From the NCBI RefSeq assembly GCF_021134715.1, contig NC_060026.1, positions 13,135,001-13,199,000 of the forward strand: a stretch of 64,000 bases of DNA. The letters are read 5' to 3'. Shown here in pieces: positions 35,845 to 47,310 of the stretch. The stretch is from Daphnia pulex. Its lineage: Eukaryota > Arthropoda > Branchiopoda > Diplostraca > Daphniidae. The notes beneath the pieces were generated by a model. It searched no databases. It saw nothing but the letters and a program-made list of their open reading frames with translations, and had not been told where the DNA came from. The position numbers were made by a program, and so were the translations under genes. Numbering within the stretch: the first letter of the stretch is position 1; the number at the start of each line of letters is the position of its first letter.

Positions 35845-37568
35845 TTTGTGGTGGTGGTGGTGGATGGCATATTATTGGTGCCGGCCTGGAAGACAACAGG
35901 ATACAAACTAAAGTTAAAACATTTCACGCACCAGGAAGTTTTTGTTAGGAAAGACGGACACGTAATGCGCCATTCATCCAGGCCAATCCCCCAAACGACC
36001 TTTAAAACAAACTACGTCACACACACACACACAAACCAATAGACTAGAAAATACTGGCCGTCCTCCTCCTCCTCAATTGAACGGAAAAAGCCACTTGCTG
36101 GCCAAGAAAAACTGTTGCCCGTCTTATAACGCCCCATAAGCAATCATTTCAGATGGGCGGGCTCAAGAGAAAAACAATGGACAACAACAACAACATCATC
36201 GGGCAGATGCAATAGCCCAAACTGGACGTGCCAAACAAGAAGAAGCGCCATCTCTTCATTCTTCTTTCATCTCATTTACATTTTTCGGGACTCGAGAAAA
36301 AACCTTTGCCATGCAACAACAACAATCGAAGGTCCAGCCAACACTTTTTGGGTTTGTCCTTAGTCACTGGCACGACGACCTAATAAGGAATTATTACACA
36401 TGAAAAGCCTTTGGCGGATGGAACAATAGCGAAAAAACAAGTTGTGTCTTGCTGATTATTTGAGAGGGAGAAATGCTCACAAGGAAAAATATATCTAAAA
36501 ACCTCCGGGTTGCCCGCCAGGTCTGTGCCCTGGTGAACTTGGGGGGGAATGTCAGATGATTAGAGGGGGGGAATCAAAATGGCCGGGAGGTATTTCACTA
36601 TTTCAATTTGGATTATACAATCGGGTCACGAACGAACCAAGAATTTTTAAGAAAAATCTTCTTTGATATTTTGATGGCCCACCTGTCGAGTGGACACAAA
36701 GTGGCAAAGATAAAAACTAAATAAGAATTTGTTTTAAGTTAATTGACGTTTCCCACACACACACAAGCGCGTGTAGACAATCACAGCTGCTGTTGTTACT
36801 TGTTGGTGATCCGATTCCCAAGTTGTTGGTGTACCAACAAACAATCACACGAGATCGTAAAAGATACTCACGAGAAACGTACACACACACACCTCGTGGC
36901 GGCCAATTCCAAACATTTGCCGTTATTAGATTTAAAAAAGATGTACATACTACATTACACGGGGTTTAATTAGAGGAAATGAGAGACTCGTGATGTTATC
37001 TGAACCGCAATCCAAATAATCTTACCTTTCCTCCTCGAGGATACCAACACACAAAGGGGCGTTTCTTATGAAAACAGGAATTGGTATAGACCACAGGTAA
37101 GAATTTAAAATGGCAGGTGACACATGAGGATATCTTTTGAAATGGCTGTTGAAAGAGATGGATATTATAAACTCACCACACAGAGATATGGAAAAAAAGA
37201 CACGTGAGAATATTCAAGGTGAGTCGAGTGCAGAATCAACAGCTCCTTCCCGCCCGACGTCTGCCACTGCACTGATGCGATCCGTGCAACACTACACGTC
37301 GTCTGCGTTTATATTTTTCTCTTTCTCTCTTCGTGAATAATAATAATATGCAAGCGAAAAAAAAAATAAACGCAGGAAAAAAAGAGATAGTGTGTGCAAC
37401 CTGCTGACCCGATTCCATCGTCAATTTTTGGGAGGAGGTTTAGATAATGTAAAAAAATATCTCGTTTTAATCGAACGCCAGATGGCTCTTTCCTTTGTTG
37501 GTAATGTCCAATCGTGTCGTCTGCTGGAATTCCAATACATTTCAGTCATTTCTTGTTTCGTTTTAGTC
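35845..37568. other. RIMBP 5' region and ACADS promoter
   Basis: A T-rich acceptor just upstream of the RIMBP ATG (TTGTCTTCCAG in the RIMBP sense, near 35890) suggests a separate 5' UTR exon further right. The GMYGGRC words continue to about 36.7 kb and then stop, so the RIMBP transcript probably begins near 37 kb. The right end should be the ACADS promoter. No other gene seen. Confidence 0.45.
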
Positions 37569-39403
37569 ATGGCTCTCCAACTGCGTCGACTTTCTCTTGG
37601 CCGTAAGATGATTGATTTACGATTAGCTTTTTATCTGCGTTGTTTGGTATTCAAACGGCGAACTCGCTTTCTTTTGGCTCGCATTATTAGCCTTTACACA
37701 CATGTGTGTGTGTGACACACCGTTTAACAATTTTCGGTTCTTTCTTGCACAGTCGCCAAGTTCCAGCAGGCCAGAAATGCTTCCATCCTGACATCTTTAC
37801 CTGAGACCCATGAGCTTTTGAGGAAGACTTGCAGGGACTTTGCAGAGGCTGAGCTCAAGCCAAATGCTGCCCGATTTGACAAGGAGCACCTTTACCCAAA
37901 GGAGCAGGTGTTTTACCGATTTTTTATCTCGACAATAACTTAAGAATTTATTTTAGTGTTCTGTTTATTAGATTCTTAAAATGGGCGAGCTTGGATTGAT
38001 GGGCATTGTCGTCCCAGAAGACTTTGGAGGTGCGGGTCTAGACTATTTGGCTTACGCAGTGGCCATTGAAGAAATTTCAAGGTTTATTTCATTTTCATCA
38101 TCAACAGTTGGTATTCAATTCTAATAATAATTTTTTTTATTTTTTAGAGGATGCGCTTCTGCCGGAGTGATTATGAGTGCCCACAATTCATTGTATTTGG
38201 GTCCCCTTCTCAAATACGGCAATGATCAGCAAAAGAAAGATTGGGTTCAGCCATTCGCTGGTGGAGACAAGATTGGCTGCTTCTCACTCAGCGAACCAGG
38301 TTGGGAAAAAAGAACATGCACATCCATTAAAAGAAAAAAAAATAATAAATGAATCGCCTTTTCAGGAAACGGTAGTGACGCCGGTGCAGCATCCACAACA
38401 GCTGTCACATCTGCCGACGGAGGCTGGACGTTGAATGGAACCAAAGCCTGGATTACTAACGGTTACGAGTCTGAGGCCACCGTTGTCTTCGCCACCACAG
38501 ACAAATCGCTCAAGCACAAAGGCATCTCGGCTTTTGTTGTCCCCAAACCCACGCCGGGCCTATCGCTGGGCAAGAAAGAAGACAAATTGGGCATTCGCGG
38601 TTCTTCCACTTGTAACCTGATATTCGAGGACTGTCACATACCCAAGGACAACCTGCTGGGCAAGCCTGGATTAGGCTTTAAAATTGCCATGAGCATATTA
38701 GGTAACGATAAGTAACAAGTTCCATCATCGTTTGATCGCGTGTCCTGACTGCCCCTTTGAAATAGATGGCGGAAGGATCGGCATCGCTGCCCAGGCTTTG
38801 GGTATTGGACAGGCGGCCTTAGACTGTGCCGTCGACTACGCCAGCAAGAGGAAAGCCTTCGGCCAGCCAATTACTAAACTTCAATCGATCCAAGTACGTA
38901 CAAGATATATATTTTTAGAAAACTAATTTCTTTTTTTAAACTCATTTGTTCTTGTTGTTTCTATCACCAGAACAAAATTGCCGACATGGCCTTACAATTA
39001 GAAAGCGCCCGGCTCTTGACATGGCGGGCGGCAGCATTGCAAGACGAAGGCAGGGCTTTCATCAAAGTACTATTCTTTTTAACTAATACCTTTTTTCTAT
39101 CGCTAAAGATGATTCACTTCGCTTTCCAGGAAGCGGCCATGGCTAAATTGGCGGCCAGTGAAGCTGCAACGTTCATCTCTCATCAGGCCATTCAAATCCT
39201 GGGTGGAATGGGCTACGTTTCAGACATGCCAGCGGAACGTCATTACCGGTATCTAACTGCTCATCATCATTTCATCTCCTTTCATTACATATTTTATTTA
39301 ATTCCAAAACAGGGATGCTAGAATCACCGAAATTTACGAGGGAACTTCGGAAATTCAGAGATTAGTCATCGCCGGCAACGTGCTGAAAGAATATGGTGTT
39401 TAG
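37569..39403 (+). CDS. ACADS: Short-chain specific acyl-CoA dehydrogenase, mitochondrial
   Basis: Nine exons in phase: 37569..37602, 37753..37907, 37972..38081, 38148..38299, 38366..38701, 38766..38893, 38971..39066, 39130..39248 and 39313..39403, giving 406 residues (human 412). This FAD enzyme takes the first step of short-chain (butyryl-CoA) beta-oxidation in the mitochondrial matrix and passes electrons to ETF. The N terminus [20 protein letters not shown] is a typical presequence. Family signatures are intact: [86 protein letters not shown] and [20 protein letters not shown]. The Glu in IYEGTSEIQ is the catalytic base. The first exon is only 34 nt and carries most of the presequence start. 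Poly(A) signal at 39505. No defects seen. Confidence 0.96.
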
Positions 39404-40958
39404 AAATTCGGTGGGGTTATCAGGTTGAAAAAGAATATTACGTTATCAATGCAATTTGTTTTTTCTTCTATTTTACATTACACAAATGGATAAAAAACGC
39501 GAATAATAAAAAAAAATGAATTAGATCATAACGATGATGATGTTTTAATCTATTTGATACGCCCTTTGCGCCAAACATGAATGGGTAGCCAATTTGTAAC
39601 ATTTAAAAGAAAAAAAAAAGTTTTGAACATTATTTTGGAGGAAGAGCCAATTGAAAATGTGGAGAAAGGTTTCCTGGGTGTTTTCTGTCTGTTTTTTTTT
39701 TACTTCAATTTTAAATTGTTGACTAAATTTATTTTTCTGGAATGTGTCTCTAAGACATCGTGTGTCGAGTCGCGTGATATAAACGCTCCCCTTCGACTTG
39801 TTCTCAAAACCACAAAATTTTTTTAAGTGCCGCAGTAATTTCTACAACAGCACACTTCTTCGATCCTTAGTCCTTTTTTTTCTTTTGGTTGACCCATACA
39901 TGCACATACACCCAACCACACGCACACGCACGCACATCAAATGATGATTTGAAAAAAAAAAAAAAAAAGATTTCGATATTTTAGTTAAAATATTTAACTC
40001 CCCCTCGGATGAAAAAAAACACACAATTATAATATTTGAGAGAAGGGATTTCGGGGTTAATTGGAGCTAGCACAAAAAAATTAATAATAATAAGGATCCG
40101 GCTTTGGATATGAAAAGAAACGATTTGGCCGAACAGGAGGCTCAGTGGACAACAAAAGCGAAAAAAAAAAGTAGTTTGTAAAGGAGAGAAGAAGTTGAAG
40201 AAGAAGAAATAGAATGGTACAAAAGGAGACCGACAACCGGTTTCGATCGATACACTTTTTTTTTTTCGTCTAGTGGCAGGGCGCGAGGCGGGTTGTAGCA
40301 CTTCAATCAGGGACTTGAGCCTCGAGACGGAGATGGATAAAGTGGGGTGGAAGAAGGAAAAAAAAAGGACCTTTCCGCATTACTTGCTCGATTTTTTTTC
40401 CCCCTTCTTTCTTCTCTTTCAAAAGAGGATGGAAAAAAGGGGCGAAAAAGCCAACGGAGGAGCAAGTGAGCAAGCAAAGGAAGGAATAAAAAAGAGAAGA
40501 AACACTCGGCGTCTGATGCGGAAATCCCGTAGCGCGAAAGTTACCGACCGCACACATACACACACACACACATGAAAATGACAACGCCTGACGTTTATAG
40601 ATTCCCCTATAGTGTAAACGCTGACTTGAACCTCCAACCAAACGTGAACAAATTTGGTAATGGAACGTAAAACAGATGGAGATATTAAAGTGAAAACCAA
40701 AAAAGATTTTGAAGAAGAAGAAGAGAAAAAGGAAGAAGATGTTAAGAAGTTCCACGAAACACGGGAGGTAATTATTCCGTGACACTTGCCATCGCTCGCC
40801 ACGTGCACTATTTCGGAGGAGAGAGAGCAGCAGCAGGAGGAATCAGTCCGAATCGGCTTTCATTCCACGCACCGTTCCCTGATTGCGTTGCTAAAAAAAA
40901 AGAAACAAACAAAAAGAGAGAAAAAAGTAAATCAATATTCGAAAAACCCGCGCATGAT
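39404..40958. other. Intergenic between convergent ACADS and PITP
   Basis: Holds the ACADS 3' UTR and probably the PITP 3' UTR. It is low-complexity (poly-A, AG-rich, CA repeat at about 40556-40572). A final PITP exon might lie here but was not found. Open frames are compositional. Confidence 0.5.
39505..39510 (+). terminator. Poly(A) signal AATAAA of ACADS
   Basis: Canonical hexamer about 100 bp after the ACADS stop codon. Confidence 0.65.
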
Positions 40959-42616
40959 TCATAGAAACTTCGATTCGCATCGTCTACTCTCGCCAAGGAC
41001 GACACTTGGTGCTAACAGATCGGCCTCATTGATTTCTTTCAAGGTCACACTGTCCGACATTTCTCCCAACACTAACGGAACGCTATTATTATCGATAATG
41101 TAAACGGGATAACTTACTCTATCTAATTCTTCTCTCGTTTCGTCTTCCAAACGTCTAATATCTTGCATAGTCATCCCATGCCATCGGTCAAGCCAACAAA
41201 ACACTTGCCTGCATTCGATAAGAAAAAAAAGAGATTAGAGACAACTTGAACGTAATTGATCAGTCGTATCAGCTCAGCTTTTTACCGATGGAAATTGGTG
41301 AAGAGACGCCGTTCGGCCTTCATAATAAAGCTCTCAACTCTGGTCTGAATACCAAACCATTTGAACTCGGCCGTGACTAACTTGTAGCAGGTCATAACCG
41401 GATCAACCTATTTAAATATCGTGGAAAACACCTCCGTGATTAGAAACCCGTGTGTTCAATCGAGCATAAAATTAGCCGGTCGGGAAAAACTTACTGTGTC
41501 CTGCCACTTGCCGACTAGAGGTCCTCTTCCAGTCTTTTGTGATTTGAATTTAGTTGGATCTTCGTGAGGTTTGTAATCAGATGTTTGAATGAGATCGTTG
41601 GCAATATCGATCATAACTACTTCCCGGACTTTCAATTTCTCTGGCGGCAATTCGTGGATCTAAAATGACGACAACAACAAGAGGAGCCGATAAAAATAAT
41701 TTATGTTGTCACTACAATAAATAGCTTACGTTCTCTGATATGCCCTTATCGGCGTAGTGCATTGTTTCAATGACTATATAAAAATTATCCTTCATGTACC
41801 CAGGATTCTGTAATAAATCAAACAACGATTGGTACAACAGAATTGAAATAGGAGGATTTAACTGAAACTTACTGAAATTACTGTCCTACAGTATGGATAT
41901 GCATTCCAGGCTTCTTCATGGATTTCCAACGCTCCCTTTGGTGCCAACATCCTGATAAAAGCTGGCACTTTGCTGCACAGATTCGCATTTTGAAATTAGA
42001 AATGTTGCCAAGAATATTGCGTAGATTTCTTATTTTCTCACCTAGCTAAATGGTAAATTTTATAGGTGTACTGCCCTTTGCTAAATCTACCATTGAGGAG
42101 GGGTTTCCCATCAAACGGTTCATTCTTAAGCACTTCAATCCCTTCACCACCGCCTGTGTTGTTCTTTGACTCCTCCGCCACAGCAAAAAGTTGGCCAACT
42201 TGGTACTGGGAAAAGTAAAATTTTGATTACGAAATATTCTCTACAACAATTTTATGTTCTCGACTCACCTCTTCTACTGTGACTGGCATCACCACCCGAC
42301 TAAGGGAAAGGAATAGGACATTTTAATCTGTGTTCGTTCAAGTGTCACTTCTCGTTAACAGTAACCAATTGCAGTACTCATAAAAAAAAAACCTTATTTA
42401 ACCATCTGAGAAAATTGCTGAGATTTATCTTAGTTAATGAGACAAAAACGAACCCTAGAAATTCGAAACCGAACCACCATGCACGTCAAAGTAGGCGAAT
42501 TATTCAACTTGATTTCGCTACATGATTACGTTATTGGTTGTTACAGCTGAGCTGATGTAATCGAGGAGGATGATTTATATTTTAAGCCGGTTAACTTACA
42601 ATTCCTTGATGAACAT
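40959..42616 (-). CDS. PITP: Phosphatidylinositol transfer protein, class I
   Basis: Exons in phase: 42616-42600 (17 nt, MFIKEF), 42299-42269, 42205-42042, 41972-41873, 41807-41730, 41659-41495, 41407-41286 and 41208 leftwards. The product is a cytosolic START-like lipid carrier that exchanges PI and phosphatidylcholine between membranes and supplies PI for phosphoinositide signalling (vertebrate PITPNA/PITPNB, fly vibrator). Matches to the family are clear: [96 protein letters not shown] and [18 protein letters not shown]. The C terminus is uncertain. After EELDR the frame runs on for 53 codons to a stop at 40959, but a consensus donor GTAAGT lies exactly there (exon end 41118, phase 0). Family proteins end about 15 residues later, so a further small exon is plausible. 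Confidence 0.92.
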
Positions 42617-43050
42617 TTTCTTCCGTTGGTGTGGAAATGATAAAAAATATATTATAATCGGGCAGCAGAAGCCAGACTATAGTCCGCTGACCTAAACTCT
42701 CGGCACAGAGACTGTATAGAAGACGAAAGGCCTAACAGTTGCTAAAGGCTGACAGTTGGCCCTGGGAGCCGATGACGCAGGAACTAACTGGGATAAGAAA
42801 CGGTACTGGTGGGAGGAACGAAATGCCCAGAGAAAGTGCTGAATCCCGCGTTGATCTACGGAACTAATGCGATCTTGCCAATTAATTTTAACGAAACTCT
42901 AGAATTGATTTTAATCAACTAAATTCAGCACTGCTGATTGGAAATTATTTAAATAGTTTGAAAGTAAAATAAAAATGAAATTTTTCAATTTCAATTCCGA
43001 CGATTTCAATGAAACATTGCGATGGGTGGGGGCGGGGTTCGGACACCTTA

Positions 43051-43070
43051 GGGCATTCGGGGTGGGTGGG
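43051..43070 (+). other. Potential G-quadruplex
   Basis: Four G runs separated by loops of 5, 1 and 1 nt lie within 20 bp. A second set of runs lies just upstream at 43024-43037. They sit about 430 bp upstream of the PITP start codon. Confidence 0.6.
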
Positions 43071-43962
43071 TATAATTCGGTTAGGGAAAGGGTTGGGGGA
43101 TTTGTTTACATTAAAAGGTGTTTAATTACGTAATCGCAGAGTTTAATGTCATAAAAAGAAAGGTACAACCCAGTCGATCGAATCAAAGTGGCATTACATC
43201 AGCGTCAACTATTTAAATATTTTATGGAAATGTCGGAATAAAGTCTTATCGAATTCGACGATAACTGGATTTCAACAACATTTACGTAATAAATTTAGTA
43301 CCGAGACTCAACCGCGGCATTCTCTGCTGTCGATTCGTTCAATCGTCCTTGAGCGCCAACTTTTTGAATGCGGGTTTCTTATCCCCTAGAGTCCCCACCG
43401 ATGACGTCAAAGCAACTCTCATCATTCAGTCGGGCATTGCCAAGTCTTGATGTGGACTTTGACGTATTAAGAGAAAAAATCATGTATCCGTCCGACTCCA
43501 AATGAGGTCGATGGATTTCCTACCCCCGATCTAATTAAGACATTCGACTTTTAAAAAATCCAATTCTTTTTTAAACGACGTCCAAAGTATTGCAAAAGTG
43601 TTAATCATTGGCTTCGACACGCCTTTACTCTAAAACTCGATTGCCAACTCACACCAATTACGGTTCAAGGAGGACGCTGAAAATGCGGTCTGGGGAATTA
43701 GGATTTGACCGCGGGACGCTAATAGTTAAAGGAGGGGGGATTATTGATCGAATCCAAATGGGATCAATATCAAATAGATTGCACAAAATATAGTGTCACG
43801 CGTATGGCACAAAGAATCAAAAGGATCGATGATGGCGTGTGGATCCCTCAAACCTTTCATATCTGTCCGACGTGATCCAAGATTTTTTTTTCCTTTTTTT
43901 TGTCCAGGAAATAAAAGAAAAAATCGTCGCTACTCGCCACGCGAAAGTCCGCCTGTTTTGTG

Positions 43963-43976
43963 GCGCCATCTAGCGG
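43963..43976 (+). promoter_or_regulatory. CTCF-like motif (GCGCCATCTAGCGG)
   Basis: Fullest copy of the recurring core, 178 bp upstream of the VKOR start codon and placed much like the site upstream of the F-box gene. Confidence 0.45.
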
Positions 43977-44153
43977 TGATTTTTGGAACTGTTCGTGTTA
44001 TTTTCGGCAAGTGACACAACGAGTTTGACACACTAGCTGAGCGCAACATTCTGAAGAAGACGAGTAATCGGGAAACACATCGTTTGTCTAAATAGGACAA
44101 CACATTTCGAGTTCTTCTCTTGCGAGACTGTTTTGTTATTTACGTGAGCCAAA

Positions 44154-44849
44154 ATGGTGTCTGCTTCAGCCGTCATCGTTAATAAACTTCGTCGGCTCCG
44201 ATCCTGTTTTGCCTTCTTCTGTTTTGCTGGAATAGCCCTGTCATCTTATGCGTTTTATGTCGAGACGAAAAAGGAACACGATGATTCCTACGTGGCCATG
44301 TGCGACATCAGCGAGTCCATGAGCTGCTCAAAAGTGTTCTCTTCCAAGTACTCAGACGATTTTCTTGTTCTCTATTTTCTTGCACGATTTCATTATTTTC
44401 TTTTGCAATTTTTCAGATATGGCAAAGGATTTGGATTGCTTCAATATGTTCTCGATGAAAACTCACCTCTTATCCAACCCAATCCTGTTTATGGAGCTAC
44501 CTTTTATGGACTTGTTTTACTATTAGGTATTTCCATATAAGTTAGATTAGAAAAATGTTCACTTACCTTAATAATTGTTTACTTGACAGGACTTGGAAAC
44601 TATTTATTTCTGGCCAGGGTTCAGATGTTGCTGTGTATCATGGCCAACATTGGATCAGTTTATTTGGGCTACATCCTGTATTTTGTTCTTGAAGATATTT
44701 GTGTGGTCTGTGTCTCAACCTACTTTGTTAACTTTGTGTTGCTGATTGTGAACCTCCTTCGCATATCAAAATTGAAACAACTCAGCCTGGAAACAGGAGG
44801 GCCAATTCTCCAAACAGGAGGCTTCAACAAAACCAAGAAGAGAGTTTAG
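44154..44849 (+). CDS. VKORC1: Vitamin K epoxide reductase family protein (VKORC1/VKORC1L1-like)
   Basis: Three exons, 44154..44347, 44417..44526 and 44590..44849, encode 187 residues (human VKORC1 163, VKORC1L1 176). This is a four-helix ER membrane thiol oxidoreductase that reduces vitamin K epoxide and quinone. The luminal loop carries the shuttle cysteines in AMCDISESMSCSKVFSS, and the active-site CxxC is present as EDICVVCVSTYFVNF. Hydrophobic helices are visible at about 15-33, 85-105, 107-130 and 133-155. The TYA motif linked to anticoagulant binding in vertebrates reads TYF. The C-terminal tail is longer and basic (KTKKRV), possibly an ER-retention-like lysine signal. Arthropods generally lack the vertebrate clotting cascade, so the role is probably redox or gamma-carboxylation support. 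The ATG context (CAAAATGG) is good. Confidence 0.94.
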
Positions 44850-45533
44850 AATTTTAAAAACTCAAAGTTGTTGAATACTCAAAAGCCAAAAAGGTTGTGT
44901 GAAACAAATTGGTTATGGATTGGTATTGGGGTTATCATGGGAAATGTGTTATTTCTGGTTCTCATTGTTCAGGTGCTCTTTGTCATTCCTTAGTTGTGAT
45001 GTGATTTGGTTCAGAGCTATAATATAATATATTTGAAATGCACATTTAATAGTTTCAATTGTTACAATTATTCTCTGCTTTTTATATGATTGATATCAGA
45101 TTTAATTTCAGATCGGAGTGGTACAGAATGAGACGTAAACTATATTGTGCGAAACAAAAAGTTTTGGAAATATCGTAATTAAATGTTAATTGCCTGGTTT
45201 AAATGGATATGCATAGAGTATATCAATGTAAAATTGAAATTTTTTAAATGTTGAGCACAATTGAGTCGGCCTTGAAGGGACTCACGGTTTTAGTAGTTTT
45301 TAAAAATAACGTCACTACGCTAAAACTACTTTGCCAGTATTAAGAACACTTAAGGAGCGAACAATTTTACTGTAAACCCAAAAGCAAAAGAGAGGATAAA
45401 GATCCTTATGGCAGCATAGAGCGGAGTATTTCAAGTAGAGTATAAGTGTAAAAGGAGAGTAAGGATTATTGAATTGAGATAACAAAATTAAAATTATTCT
45501 AAGTTTTTACTATACGGTTCACCTGCTGCACAA
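44850..45533. other. Intergenic between convergent VKOR and ethanolamine kinase
   Basis: 3' UTR sequence of both genes expected. A short imperfect inverted repeat (TTTTAGTAGTTTT near 45288, CTAAAACTAC near 45320) is visible. No gene seen. Confidence 0.5.
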
Positions 45534-46932
45534 TTAGTCTAGCGGGGTAGAAGGCAGTAGCGCACTTTTTACTCGGTAATATTCTTGGAGTCGTAAATTG
45601 GAATAGCTATACAAGTAAACATACAAAACTATAAATTGATTACATATTAAATATATTTAATCTAATTCCATTACCTTATGAAGTCGAAATCCAACTTGGA
45701 ATGTGTTGCTTGGTATGCAGCCCATGTCCCACAGAAGAAATGGCTAGCGAGACGGAAATGTTCAATTTCGTATAGCATTTGTTTCAATTTAGATTCGCCT
45801 ACGTCTTGGCAATTGTCAAAGACCTTCAGGTAAGACTGAACCCAATCACGTCGAAAATTCTCGTCGGGATATGATGCCCATTGATTTTCACCTTCATTCA
45901 AATGAGAAATCTCGATATTGTATAATTTTTAAATAGTTAAAATAAAATAGCGGATCATACCCGAAAACTCATTAAAGAGATTCGCTATGTCGTACGCTTG
46001 ATAATTTGGTCCTGCATATTCAAAATCAATAAAGTGTACAACATTGGACCTCTCATCATAAATTATGTTGCCCAACAGTAGGTCATTGTGGCACAACACC
46101 AGTGGACTCTCAAATTTCTCCAAATGAGCCATCAACCATTCCAACTCTTGGGTCAATTTGGCTTTTGATGGTAAATTTCTATTACATTATAAAAAATAAA
46201 AAACAAATTTTATTGCCAGTAAATGTACTTGAGTTAATACCTTTGCTCTTCTGATTTACCTTCATTACAAGTGTCACCAGACAAAGCTATAAAGGAATTT
46301 ATTTTATCCCAAAGCACAGATTTATCTTCTACACCTGAAATTTGTTTGTACTTTGTCATTTGCAGATGTAGATGAGCCATTTTTGCTGCAACCAATGGAT
46401 AAATCATTGGATCATAGCAGGATTGCTCATCTAAAGTTCTTCCCAACAAGTACTGATAGGCATATCCATTGGTAAAAGTAGCATAAATTCTGGAACCAAA
46501 ACCTGAAGTGTTAAGAAACTATATCATAGTTTTAATTAGCACATGATGAATTATAACACAAAATCAACAGGAATGAAATATACCTGAAGTATTCTTATTT
46601 CATTTCTGTGATCTATAATATGTTCAGTGTTTACTCCATACACACGAATTAGTATCGTGTCAGACTGGTCACCATTATGATGAACTCCAATCAACTGATT
46701 TGTTATTCCACCTGTGAAAGTCTATATATTTTAACCATGCAGGTATGTAACTTTTTCAATAGCTATAAGCCAACTTATTATTATAGATAAAAGACTTCAT
46801 TCTCACCTTGAATTTCAATCTGTCAAATAACCAGTTTTTCCTTAGCTGGTTAACCACTTTTAAGGCACCACTGATTAAATTATCTCTATCAATTACTAAT
46901 TCTAATTCACAGTACACACAATCAGACGACAT
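45534..46932 (-). CDS. ETNK: Ethanolamine kinase
   Basis: Six exons in phase: 46932-46807, 46721-46584, 46518-46241, 46178-45961, 45891-45675 and 45606-45534, giving 349 residues. It phosphorylates ethanolamine in the first step of the CDP-ethanolamine (Kennedy) route to phosphatidylethanolamine, in the cytosol. The Brenner phosphotransferase motif is CHNDLLLGNIIYD, followed by the metal-binding HFIDFEYAGPNYQAYDIANL. The glycine-rich N-lobe reads FTGGITNQLIGV, and LIRVYGVNTEHIIDHRNEI matches ethanolamine rather than choline kinases (the latter have CHND followed by CQEGN). The fifth exon uses the acceptor ending at 45892. An AG 20 nt earlier would break the frame. The last 24-codon exon (YSNLRLQEYYR) matches the family C terminus, so the in-frame stop just past 45675 is intronic. 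All catalytic residues are present. Confidence 0.94.
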
Positions 46933-47310
46933 TTTAAAGTATAGAATCAATTAGGAAAAAGAAAGGAAACGATAATGTTCAAGTCAAATCAACAGTTGTC
47001 ACCTTGTCACATTCAGACAATAACAAACGCCAAGTCGGGTATAGCGGGTGTTGCAGAACTAATTTCAATCGCGGAAAAATTCAAAAGTTTGTAAATACAC
47101 AACATCTGTTTGTTTTTTAATGCAATAAATTCAATCGGATAGTCATAGTAAAATGTTTGTAAAGAATTAATTCTCTATCCATTAATGAATGAGAATTGAA
47201 TTACAGTTGAATCTATTTGGAACCCTTTTATTTTCCAATAAAATAAATTCTTTTGTGAGTCATTTGCCAGTGGACATTTTCATTTTTGGATAACCTTTTT
47301 ATACGAATTC
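46933..47310. other. Intergenic: ETNK promoter and C1q gene 3' end
   Basis: Contains the ETNK upstream region and a minus-strand poly(A) signal at 47227 for the C1q gene. Nothing else supported. Confidence 0.6.
47227..47232 (-). terminator. Poly(A) signal AATAAA of C1q-domain gene
   Basis: TTTATT on the + strand, about 80 bp past the stop codon. Confidence 0.65.

Larger units (their letters stand above)
15900..36660 (-). repeat. Dispersed intronic word GMYGGRC (sense GYCCRKC) across RIMBP
   Basis: Variants GACGGGC, GACGGAC, GCTGGGC, GCTGGAC and GCCGGGC recur throughout the RIMBP introns on the + strand. Examples are at 16421, 16425, 18966, 19850, 26265, 26544, 26996, 28744, 31348, 32010, 34047 and 35106. 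They are scarce on either side of the gene. They are not arranged as a regular tandem array. I did not make an exact count. Confidence 0.6.
42617..44153. other. Shared upstream region of PITP (-) and VKOR (+)
   Basis: A divergent intergenic region of about 1.5 kb. It holds a G-rich tract (43024-43070), a CRE octamer at 43402 and a CTCF-like site at 43963. No gene seen. Confidence 0.6.

Noticed and set aside
43608-44014. Short + strand frames upstream of VKOR
   Set aside because: No family match; they overlap the VKOR promoter and the CTCF-like site.
45892-45911. Earlier acceptor for ethanolamine kinase exon 5
   Set aside because: Using the AG at 45912 makes a roughly 50-bp intron and an early stop; the AG ending at 45892 restores the family sequence.
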